Virus record (IMG/VR): IMGVR_UViG_3300025000_000253
Span: 1-37,233 of that record
Length of the DNA stretch: 37,233 nt
From: a virus
Direction: 5' to 3' (one strand)
This document shows, piece after piece, positions 7,801-16,469 of this stretch (position 1 is its first letter; every line of letters begins with the position of its first letter). Made by a program: the position numbers and the translations under genes. Below the pieces are notes generated by a model. It saw nothing but the letters and a program-made list of their open reading frames with translations. It searched no databases and had not been told where the DNA came from.

Positions 7801-9353
7801 GTGAAAGAGATCGTCCGCTCGACCTCCACGTAATCCAGATCCTTATTGATGAACTTGACTACCAGGTTGGATGGCTTTGTGCTGTAGTCGCGATCCATGG
7901 AGAATCCCCAGGAGTTGCGGGGAGTGAACATCTGGGCTACATAAACATTGGACTGGTCGATCCGGATCCCGAACAGTCCTCCGTGCTGGCGCTTCTCGGC
8001 ACGTCCTGTCGCCAATATCTGGTCGGCGATCGAATCGATTGTGATATCTCCCGAGACCAATGCCCCGATCGTATAGCCTTGCGCCTCGCAGAAGGCATGC
8101 CATGCCTCGAAATCTTCCCATACGATATCCCCGTCTTCCATCGGTCGGGGGTTCACTTTCGGGTCTGTCAGGATATATAGGAGCGCACTTGCGGGATTCT
8201 CCGTTTCGGCAACCACCCAGGAATCGGGTCCGGTTCCGACTCCAGAGTAATCGCGATATCTCGCATGGGCGATCGCGTTCACCCGCTCCAGGACTCCATT
8301 GATCTGGTTGGTTGCCTGAACCTTGATCGCACTCAGGCGGTACCGGGAGGCATTAACGATCGGCAATGTGGATCCGCTGACGGGATCCTCGGTGAAGCTG
8401 TCCATCATATCCAGATACAGAGTATCCACGTCGGAAGCGCTGGAGCCTTCGTCTGTCGATCGCCATACCTTCAGATCGTATGACTTGTCCGCAGATCCGG
8501 AGACCATGACCTGGACCATTTCCCGGTATTCGTCGGTATTGAGTGATCTGGAGATTATGGTGATATCCGACCATACGCCTCCTGCCGGTCTCCACTGGTA
8601 CGAAATGGAGAATTGGCTGGCCACCCGATCGTTGTCGTCATCGTATTTATAGATCCCGTTGGGAGCCATGATGCCGAACCGCAACGATACTGTTCCGCTG
8701 GGGGTCGAACGCTCCACATACACCGGATCCTCGCCACTCTTTTTCACCAGCTTGATGCCGATATAGGTCTCTATACACCGGGAAGGGTAGATGGATCCTA
8801 CCGTGTCCTCGATGCTGACTCCGGAGAGCTTGCTCAACAACGTGTCGCCGACCTTTATGTCGGCATTCGCTATGACGGTATTGTCGTAACCCCAGCAGAA
8901 TAGCTGGTGCAGGAATTGCTGGTTTCCCGAATACGAGCTGTACGGCAGAGAAGCCACATCCGCGAAAATCCTATGGGTGCCCAGAAGTATCGGCACCTTT
9001 TGTCCAGGTCTTGCCTGGTTGCTTCCACCACGCAGGGAGCTGGCAGTCTGCACCTTCGAATAGTCGGGGATGTTTTCCCGCATCAGATGCGAGACGAGCG
9101 CCCCGACAGCCGCGCCTACCACTGCTGCGATCACAATATATGCGACAATCGACCATCCGCTTGGAGCTATCTGGATGACAACAGGCCCCTTGAGCCTATG
9201 CTTCAGGCCTACGGGCTTGCCGTCGTCGAATACCTGGCAGGTGCACGGCTCGATGCCGAGGCTCTTAAGCAACTTCAAGGAGGTGATGCCCTTTACGGCT
9301 TTGGTGTCTGTGTAATCTCCGGAAAACGGATTCTTGAGGATGCGCACTCTCAT
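4875..9353 (-). CDS. gpJ-like tail tip / central fibre protein
   Basis: 1492 residues, the second largest tail gene, in the position of lambda gpJ after the NlpC/P60 tail peptidase. The first 60 residues resemble the small beta-grasp domain found in gpI-like tail proteins. A strongly hydrophobic Gly/Ala segment follows (about 66-90), as in tail-tip proteins with a fused gpI-type part. Then comes the Arg/Pro-rich GQKVPILLGTHRIFAD region typical of the start of gpJ. The middle has fibronectin-like beta stretches; the C-terminal third is beta-rich and probably exposed. It should form the tail tip that holds the adsorption fibres and starts host-envelope penetration. The ribosome site is weak (AGG close to the ATG). 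It overlaps the next gene by a few bases. Confidence 0.85.
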   Translation of the reverse strand: MRVRILKNPFSGDYTDTKAVKGITSLKLLKSLGIEPCTCQVFDDGKPVGLKHRLKGPVVIQIAPSGWSIVAYIVIAAVVGAAVGALVSHLMRENIPDYSKVQTASSLRGGSNQARPGQKVPILLGTHRIFADVASLPYSSYSGNQQFLHQLFCWGYDNTVIANADIKVGDTLLSKLSGVSIEDTVGSIYPSRCIETYIGIKLVKKSGEDPVYVERSTPSGTVSLRFGIMAPNGIYKYDDDNDRVASQFSISYQWRPAGGVWSDITIISRSLNTDEYREMVQVMVSGSADKSYDLKVWRSTDEGSSASDVDTLYLDMMDSFTEDPVSGSTLPIVNASRYRLSAIKVQATNQINGVLERVNAIAHARYRDYSGVGTGPDSWVVAETENPASALLYILTDPKVNPRPMEDGDIVWEDFEAWHAFCEAQGYTIGALVSGDITIDSIADQILATGRAEKRQHGGLFGIRIDQSNVYVAQMFTPRNSWGFSMDRDYSTKPSNLVVKFINKDLDYVEVERTISFTSEGSIVYDTPQDGPTEEISIPLVTDATQVSKLAAYVLMALHARVRSYSWNADIEGLLCVPGDVVLIANDGVFFGLGEGRITTISRDVAGLTTRVKLDTPVTMEVGQTYGLEIRTSVGIVKCQVNNTGKTTKWLTLTESLDHPLEEGALAAFGLLDTVTHKVLIEKIQPDGLRHCKISAVDYAEEIYSAEGIIPPYNSGVSRYREGLVSPGTGVRQPVGILPPPGRPGLTGEDAKTILLSSTSTTITKSSRGVIRSGNIVVSALMQHLPLPETGLTWEVVPAGAVTLENPSSGDPFSKIVNVGSLQAGLESVRIDCSVEFEDSVYKDSAGIVVVKDGLPAPKYLGSLVELPTEYNGEPLIDGDFFLYVGQDGGIPGYLRGHYYELASGSWIDETDAHVTSEGLHDALKIAEDEPTFFAASVYTQTLGANRIVMSKDGEIGSEDFAVDESGKPISGYKLDNPVVGTGRKGRLRAHGGVLVDVTVHGNLIHPALETRNTVQIGGPTIFAQMSKWNRALFFSALNITENTPTFQPIALSVGGTSYLSAKKIIASDYETNLQVATTYNSTSQATNNIYHTSPAQGKMRFNGTLSPEYYTWTTFEQVWVPTVPYDPLNPGYWEGQWVQHSAISPVRIRVYIDGILKYDKTANSSAYTYNVIYDVQKGSSIHVQIDRYEKYQYGTIGGSATLTINWRALQNTILLYNDTLDWDVVPNTDYLTEAHFVLTSPSSFDSDDHLEYALANTFIDVISALPEGVLIPVDYSIVTDAGSPDYGLPVSRISYGLKVDEAIHAVMNDGAGARVYYSDNSFDSFIAGSSVDGTSFVGWYIAEAQFVLVETEAVLIGNLVPKNGSIDIGEPDHPIRSEYVTNMYMESLHVGGMEGFACRAWVNFNNGSIRAGAGVSAITRIYTGVYRIHFSPPMPDTNYALAAIARDVNTNDNNVSVAYRFDDTKTVDYVDITVSVNGYYDSSEVNVLVIR

Positions 9354-9379
9354 ACCTAGATGGTACGGGAAACATGCGG

Positions 9380-9742
9380 TCAGGAATCAAAGGCTTTGTA
9401 CCGATACCATTTGGCGGTTTTCCATCCAGGGAGTCTTCCGGGTGCTTCGTAGACCGCTCCGTTGTAGCCGATATGCAGTACGCCGGGGCCAATCATGACC
9501 CCAATATGCAGGTGGTATGGTTTGCGTGTGATCAGGAATATGTCGTACTCGGCTGGATCTTCGACTGCAGAGAACTGTCGCATGAGTTCCTCCGGTACGA
9601 AATCGACAAGTCCCGGATCCGGAAGCTCGATGTCCAACTCATGTTTAAACACCAGGTAAACAAGGCCCCAACAATCGGAACCATCGAAACTCCGTCCGCC
9701 TTCGATGTAGGGCATCCGCATATACCTGGTCAGGTCGATCAT
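9380..9742 (-). CDS. NlpC/P60-type tail peptidase (gpK-like)
   Basis: 120-residue cysteine peptidase fold. The catalytic Cys is in SDCWGLVYLVF (Cys at about 24) and the His is in HLHIGVMIGPGVLH (about 79). In tail operons such proteins sit next to the tip protein, where they cut cell-wall peptide or process tail parts during DNA entry. The gene order tape measure, two small minor tail proteins, NlpC, gpJ matches lambda-like tails. Its start overlaps the preceding stop (TGATG). No lysis endolysin is recognisable in this phage, so a double role in lysis cannot be excluded, but the position argues for a tail role. Confidence 0.85.
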   Translation of the reverse strand: MIDLTRYMRMPYIEGGRSFDGSDCWGLVYLVFKHELDIELPDPGLVDFVPEELMRQFSAVEDPAEYDIFLITRKPYHLHIGVMIGPGVLHIGYNGAVYEAPGRLPGWKTAKWYRYKAFDS

Positions 9743-10212
9743 CCGTACAGCCCCGGAAACAGGTTCGCCGAATAGGCATCAGTACCCAGGTTATAATCGA
9801 ATCGTCCGATCCGTTTCAGCTGTAGTTCCACTTGACCGGAATTTGGATTGAAATGGACTTCCCCGACTTCGTACGGGAAAGGACCGTCGATCGGTTCATC
9901 CGGATCGTCTATCCTTATATAAGTAAGGTATACCGATGGCGCCGGACCGGACAGGTTCTGCAGTGCCCAGGTAATAGCCCTGTCGACATCGTCCATCGTC
10001 AAGGATCCGGTGGCGTCCTTCGCGTTTACATCGCCAGGGGAAACGTCGAAAGCCCTGGGAGAATAATAGGCGCCATCACTGACCACACCGATCTGGGCAT
10101 CGATGAACCTGAGGGGTGTTGGCCAAGCATCGTGGCGGATCTCCACAAGGTTGGCGAACAGCTTGCTGGTTTGCGGGGCGAGCAGTTCCCTTTTTGTTGC
10201 TTCGGTAATCAT
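9739..10212 (-). CDS. Minor tail protein, DUF1833-like (gpL position)
   Basis: 157 residues. The start MITEATKRELLAPQTSK, the early LVEIRHDAWPTPLRF stretch and the central acidic DDVDRAITWAL match the DUF1833 family of tail proteins that occupy the lambda gpL place. It probably belongs to the hub between tail tube and tip. It overlaps the genes on both sides by four bases, indicating one translational unit. There are no cysteines, so the Fe-S cluster known for lambda gpL is not supported here. Confidence 0.75.
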   Translation of the reverse strand: MITEATKRELLAPQTSKLFANLVEIRHDAWPTPLRFIDAQIGVVSDGAYYSPRAFDVSPGDVNAKDATGSLTMDDVDRAITWALQNLSGPAPSVYLTYIRIDDPDEPIDGPFPYEVGEVHFNPNSGQVELQLKRIGRFDYNLGTDAYSANLFPGLYG

Positions 10213-10580
10213 GATGGCAATACCTCGATCGTTATCTCCATTTGCCAGGTCGTCTCGCCCTGACGCTCCGGATTGTACCCGTTCTCTGGAACGACTAGAC
10301 GTGCCAATCTTTCATCGGCTTCATGGAAGTCGTCGAATATAAAGGTTAGGACTCCCCCGTCGAGGTCGTTGTCGAACCAATAGAAGAAGTCGTCGAGCTG
10401 TTGCCCGCTTAGCTGAAGTATGCCGGTATAGATCCTTGGCTCAACCTTGCTGAAGGCCCGGACCTTGGCCGGTCCGCGGTCCATCGCAGTCCGGAGGATC
10501 TTTGTCGTCCTACGGTATTGTTGTCCCTCCAGTTGCAAAAACGGTACATCCTGTGGCCATCTTGGCGTAATGCTACCCAC
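10209..10580 (-). CDS. Minor tail protein (gpM-like position)
   Basis: 123 residues, starting at a GTG at 10580 that overlaps the end of the tape-measure gene and has a strong AGGAGG upstream. Beta-rich with a RIYTGILQLSGQQLDDFFYWFDND stretch followed by DGGVLTFIF. Size and place (directly after the tape measure) fit the small gpM-like protein that caps the tape measure at the tail tip. Recognition is mainly by context. Confidence 0.65.
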   Translation of the reverse strand: MGSITPRWPQDVPFLQLEGQQYRRTTKILRTAMDRGPAKVRAFSKVEPRIYTGILQLSGQQLDDFFYWFDNDLDGGVLTFIFDDFHEADERLARLVVPENGYNPERQGETTWQMEITIEVLPS

Positions 10581-13500
10581 GTCGCCCCCTCCTTGTCACA
10601 CCATAGCGGTCATTCATCGAGGAATCGAACCGTCCGGAGCGCACCTGCTTGTCGGTCACCTCCCCGATGATCACCTCCAATTGCCTGGTTCCATCGGGAT
10701 CGGTCCATTCGCGCTTGGTGGCAGCCTCTCCGGTATTGTTGATGATGGTGACATTCATATCGCCGCCACTGCCCGCTCCGGGTCCCGATATAACGGCATC
10801 GCCCTTGCGGACCGACTCAGCCATCGGTGCTGGCAATATAGTCTCGCCCTCATGGATCATGGCCTCCATATCCCTGGGAACATCCCAGACTCCTACATCG
10901 AAGCTTGGAAGCGGAGTGCTCTTGATCGCAGCGATCTGTGCCCCTCCCTCGACTCCGGCCAGAGCCGACAGGCCCAGACCCGCCCAGCCTCCGGGGTTTG
11001 CCATGAAGCCGATTATCGCGCTCGCCATGTTGATCAATGCGGAGTACACCTTCATTTCCCTATCACGCTCGGCTTGGCGACGTTGCAACTCCTTGGCCTT
11101 CTCATCGTATTCGGCCTCGATCTCCGCCTTGGCGATGGCCTTGTCCTTCTCCGATGCGATCGATGCTGCCTTCTCCGCATCGCCAACGCGCACCGCCTCA
11201 TCGTATTCACGCTGCAAGCGCTGGATCTCAGTCTCTTCCAACAATCCCGCATTCTCAAGGGCCGCTTGCTTTTGCCGTTCCAGCTCGCCAAGCTGCTTCT
11301 CGGTGATGTTGGAATAGATCTGCCCGATCGAGGACGACAGGTTTTTCGCAAACGAGAATATCCGGTCCATGGCATTCCGCCAGTCGTCCACCTGCTTCTT
11401 CAGCGAATCTTCGGCAGCCTTCGCAATGTTCGTCTGCTTCTCCTGTTCGAGCTTCTCCTGCTCGATGCCGTAGTAGGTGCGGATCGCCAAAAGTTCGGCT
11501 TCAGTAGCCTCCTGGGCGTCCACCTTCTCTTGCATCTCCAGGAGCTCGGTTTGCATCTGGGCGTCCAGCACCTGCGACCGCAACTGGTATGCCCGCTCGA
11601 AGTCTCCGGCCGCCTCAAGCTCCATCGCGGTAGCTTGCATGCCGCTTTGCATCTGCTGGTCCAACCTCAGTTGGATCTGGCGGGAATTCTCGATCCGCTT
11701 CAAGGCCAGGGTTTCCCACGCCTTCCCTTGTTCCTCGGCCTCCTCAAGGGTGAGTTTGGTGACTTCCTTGTCGATCGAGCTTTTTTCGTTCTTGTAATAT
11801 TGTTCGAGTGCGAGCAGTTCCGCTTTCGTTTCCCCTTCCTTGAGGAGTCGAAGGATGAGCGTCTCTATCGGTATCTGGTCGAGCTGTTCTCCCTTCTCGA
11901 TGACCTTGGCCTTCTCAGCCATAGCCCGGATGTCCAAGTCGCGCTCCTGGTCGAGCAGTTGTTTGCGCAGCGTCGCCGCCTTCGTTAGGTTTCCGGCATC
12001 CTCCGCAAGGGCCGCCTCCTGCTCGAGCAACTCCGTTCGCCATTCGCTGGAGGCTTTTGCAAGATTGTCCGTTGCTGTAGCAGCTGCCTGGGTTTCGCTT
12101 TCCTGCTTCTTAAGAACCTCGGCGACGGTAATGATTTCGTTGTAAAGGTCCGGGAGTATCTCTTTGTAATTCTCCAAGGAGACAGTACCGTCGTTGTATG
12201 CCCTGGCGATCAGATCGATGGCTAGTGTTTGTTGGAGTCTTTGTTCGTTGAGCTCTCCTGATTTTTCCGCGATCTCGGTGCTTAGCTTCAGGATGGCCGA
12301 GTCAAGATTGGCGATCTCCAACATTGCCTGGGCATCTTCGCGTCCCGAGTTCGCAAGCTGCTTCCTTCGGCTTATGGTTCGATCCATGAAGATGTTGAGC
12401 GTCTCCAGACCATTCTCGTATTCAGAGATCTTATCGATATTGGCTTGATACCCTTTTGCCACATCGGACAGGGATTTCAGCACATCTGCCCGTACCGCAG
12501 CTTTCCTTATCTCAAGTAGGTCCCTTTCGCGATCGGTCAGCTCTCCGGCCTTGATTTCGATATCAGAAAGAATGTTTTTATATTCCCGGCTACTCTTGGT
12601 CAGGCTTTTGGTAGCGTTCGCCATCTCGTCTTCCCGCTTTTTCAGCGCAGAAACTCCAATGACGGCTGCTCCCAATAGTCCGACAATTATACCCAAAGGA
12701 CCAGCCATCATCACTTTTGCCGCGGTAAAGGCAATTGCAGCGGTTGTTGCAACTTTCAGACCTTCGCCCAGCCCATTAAACCCCTGGATAAGATCCAGAA
12801 GAACAGTACCAACGCTGGTTGCAACTGGCATGAGTGCATCGCCCAGTTCCGCCTTCAGGTCCACCATTCGCTGCTGGACTCCTTGTGCGGTATTTGCGAA
12901 GCTATCGGATGTAGCGGCGGCATCTCCGAGGGCATAATCGTACTCTTTCCATACCGAGACGTTTTGATGCAGAGCGTTCGCGCTTTGCTGTACGATTCCG
13001 GAGAGGACAGCCTCCTGCTTCTCGAGGTTGTCCATCTGCTCCCAGGTCTTGCCGATGGAAAGGGCGTAATCCTGCTGGTTGATGATCGCCACATTGAGGC
13101 CGATCCCCAATCTCCGCAATGCCTCGAATTGATACGACAAGCCGCTTTGCATGGCCTGCATCGCCTCTGCGATCGGGACGTTGGAGAAAGAGGCGAGGTC
13201 GTTGGTGATACCGACCACAGCCTGGGAGAACTTCGCCGCCTCGGCGACAGTGTCCCCGTATCCTGTCCGGATATCCTGTTGGGTGGCCAGGAACTCCTGG
13301 GTCGCGATGATACCGCGGTTGGTGGCATCGGCATAGGTGCGGATCCAGCTTTCCGTCTCGGACTCGACTCCCTTGAACACCGTGTTGAATTTGTTGCTCA
13401 GCTCGGTCGCACGGCTTGATGCATCGATGAGGCTTTTTACGAGATATCCCGTGATGACCCTCGTGGCGAAGGTACGCACCTGGGATCCCATGGTCTCGAG

Positions 13501-13608
13501 CTGCTTGCCTGTCTTCTCCATCTTTGCCCGCGAACTGTCGAGGGCCGCGTTGAGGGCTGAGGAGTCTCCCGTGATCTGATAAACCAGCGTCCCTATGATA
13601 TTCGTCAT
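10573..13608 (-). CDS. Tail tape measure protein
   Basis: 1011 residues. It sets tail length and is later released into the cell. The N-terminal third has TMP-type features (DSSALNAALDSSRAKMEKTG, ITGYLVKSLIDASSRATELSNKF, ALRRLGIGL). Two hydrophobic segments follow at about 285-325 (AFTAAKVMMAGPLGIIVGLLGAAV). A very long charged coiled coil comes next (about 330-870), then a short hydrophobic Gly-rich stretch (ALINMASAIIGFMANPGG). No peptidase or transglycosylase domain is visible. It follows the frameshifted tail-assembly chaperone, with stop and start overlapping, as in nearly all siphoviruses. By the usual rule of about 1.5 angstrom per residue the tail would be about 150 nm. Confidence 0.93.
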   Translation of the reverse strand: MTNIIGTLVYQITGDSSALNAALDSSRAKMEKTGKQLETMGSQVRTFATRVITGYLVKSLIDASSRATELSNKFNTVFKGVESETESWIRTYADATNRGIIATQEFLATQQDIRTGYGDTVAEAAKFSQAVVGITNDLASFSNVPIAEAMQAMQSGLSYQFEALRRLGIGLNVAIINQQDYALSIGKTWEQMDNLEKQEAVLSGIVQQSANALHQNVSVWKEYDYALGDAAATSDSFANTAQGVQQRMVDLKAELGDALMPVATSVGTVLLDLIQGFNGLGEGLKVATTAAIAFTAAKVMMAGPLGIIVGLLGAAVIGVSALKKREDEMANATKSLTKSSREYKNILSDIEIKAGELTDRERDLLEIRKAAVRADVLKSLSDVAKGYQANIDKISEYENGLETLNIFMDRTISRRKQLANSGREDAQAMLEIANLDSAILKLSTEIAEKSGELNEQRLQQTLAIDLIARAYNDGTVSLENYKEILPDLYNEIITVAEVLKKQESETQAAATATDNLAKASSEWRTELLEQEAALAEDAGNLTKAATLRKQLLDQERDLDIRAMAEKAKVIEKGEQLDQIPIETLILRLLKEGETKAELLALEQYYKNEKSSIDKEVTKLTLEEAEEQGKAWETLALKRIENSRQIQLRLDQQMQSGMQATAMELEAAGDFERAYQLRSQVLDAQMQTELLEMQEKVDAQEATEAELLAIRTYYGIEQEKLEQEKQTNIAKAAEDSLKKQVDDWRNAMDRIFSFAKNLSSSIGQIYSNITEKQLGELERQKQAALENAGLLEETEIQRLQREYDEAVRVGDAEKAASIASEKDKAIAKAEIEAEYDEKAKELQRRQAERDREMKVYSALINMASAIIGFMANPGGWAGLGLSALAGVEGGAQIAAIKSTPLPSFDVGVWDVPRDMEAMIHEGETILPAPMAESVRKGDAVISGPGAGSGGDMNVTIINNTGEAATKREWTDPDGTRQLEVIIGEVTDKQVRSGRFDSSMNDRYGVTRRGRRG

Positions 13609-14224
13609 CTTCTTCTGATCACTCCATCGGCAACGGCCTTGTCCAAGCTCTTCTTGTTCGTCCTTCTTCCGATCCAGCAGGCATCGTATTCCCCAGGATC
13701 GACAAACGGTATCAGCTTCGCAGCATCGAACAGATCCATTTCCTCATAAAAAAATTGCGGCGTGACATACGGCCAGGATTTACCCAGCAAGGCACAAAGC
13801 CGATCGTAATCAAGCCGCAATCCGTTGGTCACTTTTTTTTTACGTCGGCATCCTTCGAAAGGCAGGCTTCGATAAAACTGTTCACATCCATCTCGTCGGT
13901 CGAGTCCTGCCACCACTGCTTGTCGAACTCTATCTGGTTCGCCTTCAGCAGCAACTCGAGGATGTCATCCAGGATCCGCTCCTTGCGTTCGGCGAACTGG
14001 GCGACCTGGCTTTGCATCGCTTCCAGGGCAGGCAGTTGTTCGGGGTCGGCGGCATCGATGCCCGCCAATTTCTGCAGCAACTGTCCACGTTCGACCAATA
14101 AGTTGCTGTACAACACGCGGGCTCCTGTCACAACCCGCGATATCTTGAATGTCTTGTCGGCCAGCTCGATGTTTGCCGTGACGCAATTGTCACGGCTGTT
14201 GAGATCGTATAGTCGTTCCTTCAT
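13605..14224 (-). CDS. Tail assembly chaperone, frameshifted long form (gpGT-like)
   Basis: The 131-residue short form (13829-14224) ends in a run of nine A's (13841-13833, minus strand) read as GTA AAA AAA AAG TGA. A slip of one base backwards in the run reads GTA AAA AAA AAA GTG and enters the next frame. That frame continues for about 75 residues (VTNGLRLDYDRLCALLGKSW onwards) to a stop that overlaps the tape-measure start. The fusion would be 206 residues. This is the standard -1 arrangement of tail assembly chaperones, which bind the tape measure during assembly. The second frame has no well-placed start of its own before the slip. Confidence 0.8.
13829..14224 (-). CDS. Tail assembly chaperone, short form (gpG-like)
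   Basis: 131-residue product made without frameshifting. Mostly helical and acidic (for example RERGQLL-type helices, then ERKERILDDILELLLKAN), ending in KKK encoded by the A9 slip site. In known phages this form is made in excess over the frameshifted form and coats the tape measure before tube assembly. The start ATG overlaps the stop of the major tail gene (TGATG). Confidence 0.8.
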   Translation of the reverse strand: MKERLYDLNSRDNCVTANIELADKTFKISRVVTGARVLYSNLLVERGQLLQKLAGIDAADPEQLPALEAMQSQVAQFAERKERILDDILELLLKANQIEFDKQWWQDSTDEMDVNSFIEACLSKDADVKKK

Positions 14225-15018
14225 CAGGCCACTCCCAGTTCGTCGATGATATCGAGCAACTGGTCTCCATCCGCCCTGCTGGTATCCAGCTGGCCTTCGA
14301 TGGTGATCGGCAGCCTCGCCGGATTCTCCGCATCGGCACCGGCAAAGGTGAAGCGGATCCCGTTGGTCATCGTGGCACTCCACAAGGTGACCTGGAAAAG
14401 CTTACCCTCGACAGTCTTCTTGAACCTGATGACCTTCGGGGTGATGGTCACGCCAGAAGATCCCATCTTCGCATGGACGGATGCGGCCGGAGTATACGCA
14501 TAGGTGACTTCCAGTGCGGTGCCTTGCGGCGCGTTCGCATTGTCGATCATCACGATACCCCAATTCCCCGCAGCGTCGGCCGCAACGACATAGTCGATTC
14601 CTACTGCCAACACGGTCGCCCCGCTCTTGACTGTCGCGATCGTTTGTGGCGATCCGTCGTAGTTTTGATGGCCGAGGATGATCAGCCGGTTGAGATCCCA
14701 ATCCGCAGCGATCGTCTCGACGTATGCCGGGACCGCATCGCCAGCCACATTCTCGATGGTCATTACACCACCGGCAAGCTTGTTGATGATGTCCAGATTG
14801 AACTGGTAAAGCTCGGTGTTCGCGGTGGCAATCATGTTGCGGACCCTGCGGACAACCTGCTCCCTCTTGGATCCCTGCACCTTCGAGATCTCGTAGGTGA
14901 CTTCCAGCATGCTCTCCGTGTCCATCGGAATCACCCCGACATCCTGCAATGTCGCGATGCTGCTTCCGACCTCCACCGAACACCCCGCTGGCAAATGGAT
15001 TCCTGTGTACGTGTTCAT
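14224..15018 (-). CDS. Major tail (tube) protein
   Basis: 264 residues, strong GGAGG before the ATG. The beta-rich sequence begins MNTYTGIHLPAGCSVEVGSS and has an N-terminal tube part and a middle part (VKSGATVLAVGIDYVVAADAAGNWG) like a small Ig-like or decoration domain found in phage tail tubes. The final third returns to tube-type beta strands (FKKTVEGKLFQVTLWSATMT). It lies between the tail terminator and the tail chaperone, the fixed place of the tube gene in siphoviruses. Context makes the call firm; individual fold assignments are inference. Confidence 0.8.
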   Translation of the reverse strand: MNTYTGIHLPAGCSVEVGSSIATLQDVGVIPMDTESMLEVTYEISKVQGSKREQVVRRVRNMIATANTELYQFNLDIINKLAGGVMTIENVAGDAVPAYVETIAADWDLNRLIILGHQNYDGSPQTIATVKSGATVLAVGIDYVVAADAAGNWGIVMIDNANAPQGTALEVTYAYTPAASVHAKMGSSGVTITPKVIRFKKTVEGKLFQVTLWSATMTNGIRFTFAGADAENPARLPITIEGQLDTSRADGDQLLDIIDELGVA

Positions 15019-15027
15019 AGTTACCTC

Positions 15028-15399
15028 CTAACGGTAAGAAAATCTTGTATCTATCGGAACCTTCCAGGTCCCGTCCTCAACCTTTATGGGGCGCCTTCGC
15101 TCAGTCGTGATCGACTGGATATACTGCCCGTCCATCGCATAGGAAACACCGAAAAGGCTTGCGGTTATGGTCTCGGCCATTTCCGTTGCCGCGAATCTGT
15201 CTGCGGCGAAACAGTCGATCTGCATCCACGGCTTCTGCGTCTCGACCTCCCTGGCTCCACCAGCCGCGATGGAATGCAACACGATATAAGGTGGCGGCAG
15301 GTTTTGGGGAGCTTCCTCGAAGAATATGGAATCCCCCACAGCCTCTTGGATCACAACCCGTGTCCTGATGAATGCAAGGAACGCATTCTCAAACGTCAT
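15028..15399 (-). CDS. Tail terminator (gpU-like)
   Basis: 123 residues from ATG 15399, chosen because GAGGAGG lies six bases upstream; an earlier start would lie deeper in the previous gene. The pattern FENAFLAFIRTRVV, IVLHSIAAGG and QIDCFAADRFAATEMAETI fits the small alpha/beta proteins that close the tail tube at the head-proximal end. Position between the HK97 gp10-like protein and the tube gene supports this. It overlaps the end of the upstream gene by 11 bases. Confidence 0.72.
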   Translation of the reverse strand: MTFENAFLAFIRTRVVIQEAVGDSIFFEEAPQNLPPPYIVLHSIAAGGAREVETQKPWMQIDCFAADRFAATEMAETITASLFGVSYAMDGQYIQSITTERRRPIKVEDGTWKVPIDTRFSYR

Positions 15400-15814
15400 G
15401 CACGACCTCCTCGGCCTTTCCAAGGTCGATCTTCAGATCCTGGCCAAGCTGCCGCTTGAAGATAGTTTGCACGTCGACGATGGAGGCTTGTATCCCTGGA
15501 CGCATGAACGGCTGGGGTCTTTGGAACTTGGTGCCGAACTCGACATGCGGGGCATATTCCACGTTCGTGCCTATGGCGGCATCCCCTTTGGGGACACTTC
15601 CCTGCACGGCCTCATCCGATCCGCTCTTCCGCAGTCCACCCTCGGTCCCGACCTTGTAGCCGATGCTCCCGCGGAGCCGTCCGGTATCGACTGGAACCCT
15701 TGAGACCATATTGCCCTCGATCAGGATCGCCGATTCGGTCAGTGCCACATCGCGTTGTCGCCCGATGGCCTTGAGCGCCTGCTTCTCGGCAAGGCGCATG
15801 ATCAGCTTGCTCAT
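15389..15814 (-). CDS. HK97 gp10-like tail completion protein
   Basis: 141 residues. Typical of the HK97 gp10 family: an N-terminal helix with AILIEGNMVSRVPVDTGRLRGSI, then YAPHVEFGT and a C-terminal helical end. The PVDTGRLRGSI and YAPHVEFGT elements are the family signature. These proteins join the head connector and tail tube. The start overlaps the upstream gene's stop. Confidence 0.9.
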   Translation of the reverse strand: MSKLIMRLAEKQALKAIGRQRDVALTESAILIEGNMVSRVPVDTGRLRGSIGYKVGTEGGLRKSGSDEAVQGSVPKGDAAIGTNVEYAPHVEFGTKFQRPQPFMRPGIQASIVDVQTIFKRQLGQDLKIDLGKAEEVVHDV

Positions 15815-16134
15815 ACGGCCTCCTTGACATCGATCTCCAGATGGTGGCCGATGCCACCCGCCGCATCGTTGATGTAGACGATGTCGAACACCCTGGTACC
15901 GATCATCAGCCGGTCTCGCTCCTTCAGGTCCGATGCGGGCATCTCCATGTACACCCGGTGGGTCGCCTCGGCCCGGACCATGCTTTCACGGTCGACCTCG
16001 CGTCCACCGGACGATACCAGGCGGCAACGCAGCGTTTGGCCTTGTGTGAAGGAGTCGGTTGAACCCCAGGATCCAGTCGCTGCCTGGAAGACCATGATGA
16101 CAGCCGACTTGTTGAGCATGGAGCGGAAACTCAT
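15811..16134 (-). CDS. Head-tail joining / head closure protein
   Basis: 107 residues, beta-rich, with TQGQTLRCRLVSSGGREVDRES and LKERDRLMIGTRVFDIVYIND. The latter pattern is common in the small head-closure (stopper) proteins of siphoviruses. It lies between the gp6-like connector and gp10-like protein, the usual place for a stopper. Overlaps both neighbours by a few bases. Confidence 0.75.
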   Translation of the reverse strand: MSFRSMLNKSAVIMVFQAATGSWGSTDSFTQGQTLRCRLVSSGGREVDRESMVRAEATHRVYMEMPASDLKERDRLMIGTRVFDIVYINDAAGGIGHHLEIDVKEAV

Positions 16135-16469
16135 CGCGCCCTCCCATACCGCTTGATCCTTGACACGGTCCCTTTCGGATACCCCTGCACCAGATCGACG
16201 GTCAGGGAGATCGAATATCCTCCGATCGCCTCCCAGGTCGCACCCACCTTGCCTTCCAGTGTGGCCAGCTTGTAGCTGACCATTTCGGTGGCGGTCATCA
16301 GGGATCCGGCCGGGTATACCGTCTGGCCGTCGACATCCGTGTCGAACGGCTTGTTGCGGATCGCCAGGTAATCTTCCTCGACCACCGGGATCAACGCAGC
16401 GATCTGCGTATCCAAAACAGGATCCTGGATGCCGGTGATAGCCTTGAATTGGTCGACAGTAATTATCAT
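16131..16469 (-). CDS. Head-tail connector adaptor (gp6-like)
   Basis: 112 residues, mainly helical. It begins MIITVDQFKAITGI, has IAALIPVVEEDYLAIRNKPFD in the middle, then a second helix pair. This is the pattern of the HK97 gp6 / SPP1 gp15-type adaptor that docks under the portal. It overlaps the neighbouring genes by four bases on each side. Confidence 0.8.
   Translation of the reverse strand: MIITVDQFKAITGIQDPVLDTQIAALIPVVEEDYLAIRNKPFDTDVDGQTVYPAGSLMTATEMVSYKLATLEGKVGATWEAIGGYSISLTVDLVQGYPKGTVSRIKRYGRAR

Noticed and set aside
10447-11988. 513-codon plus-strand frame opposite the tape measure gene
   Set aside because: Leu-rich mirror of the coiled-coil coding strand; no ribosome site and no partner genes on that strand.
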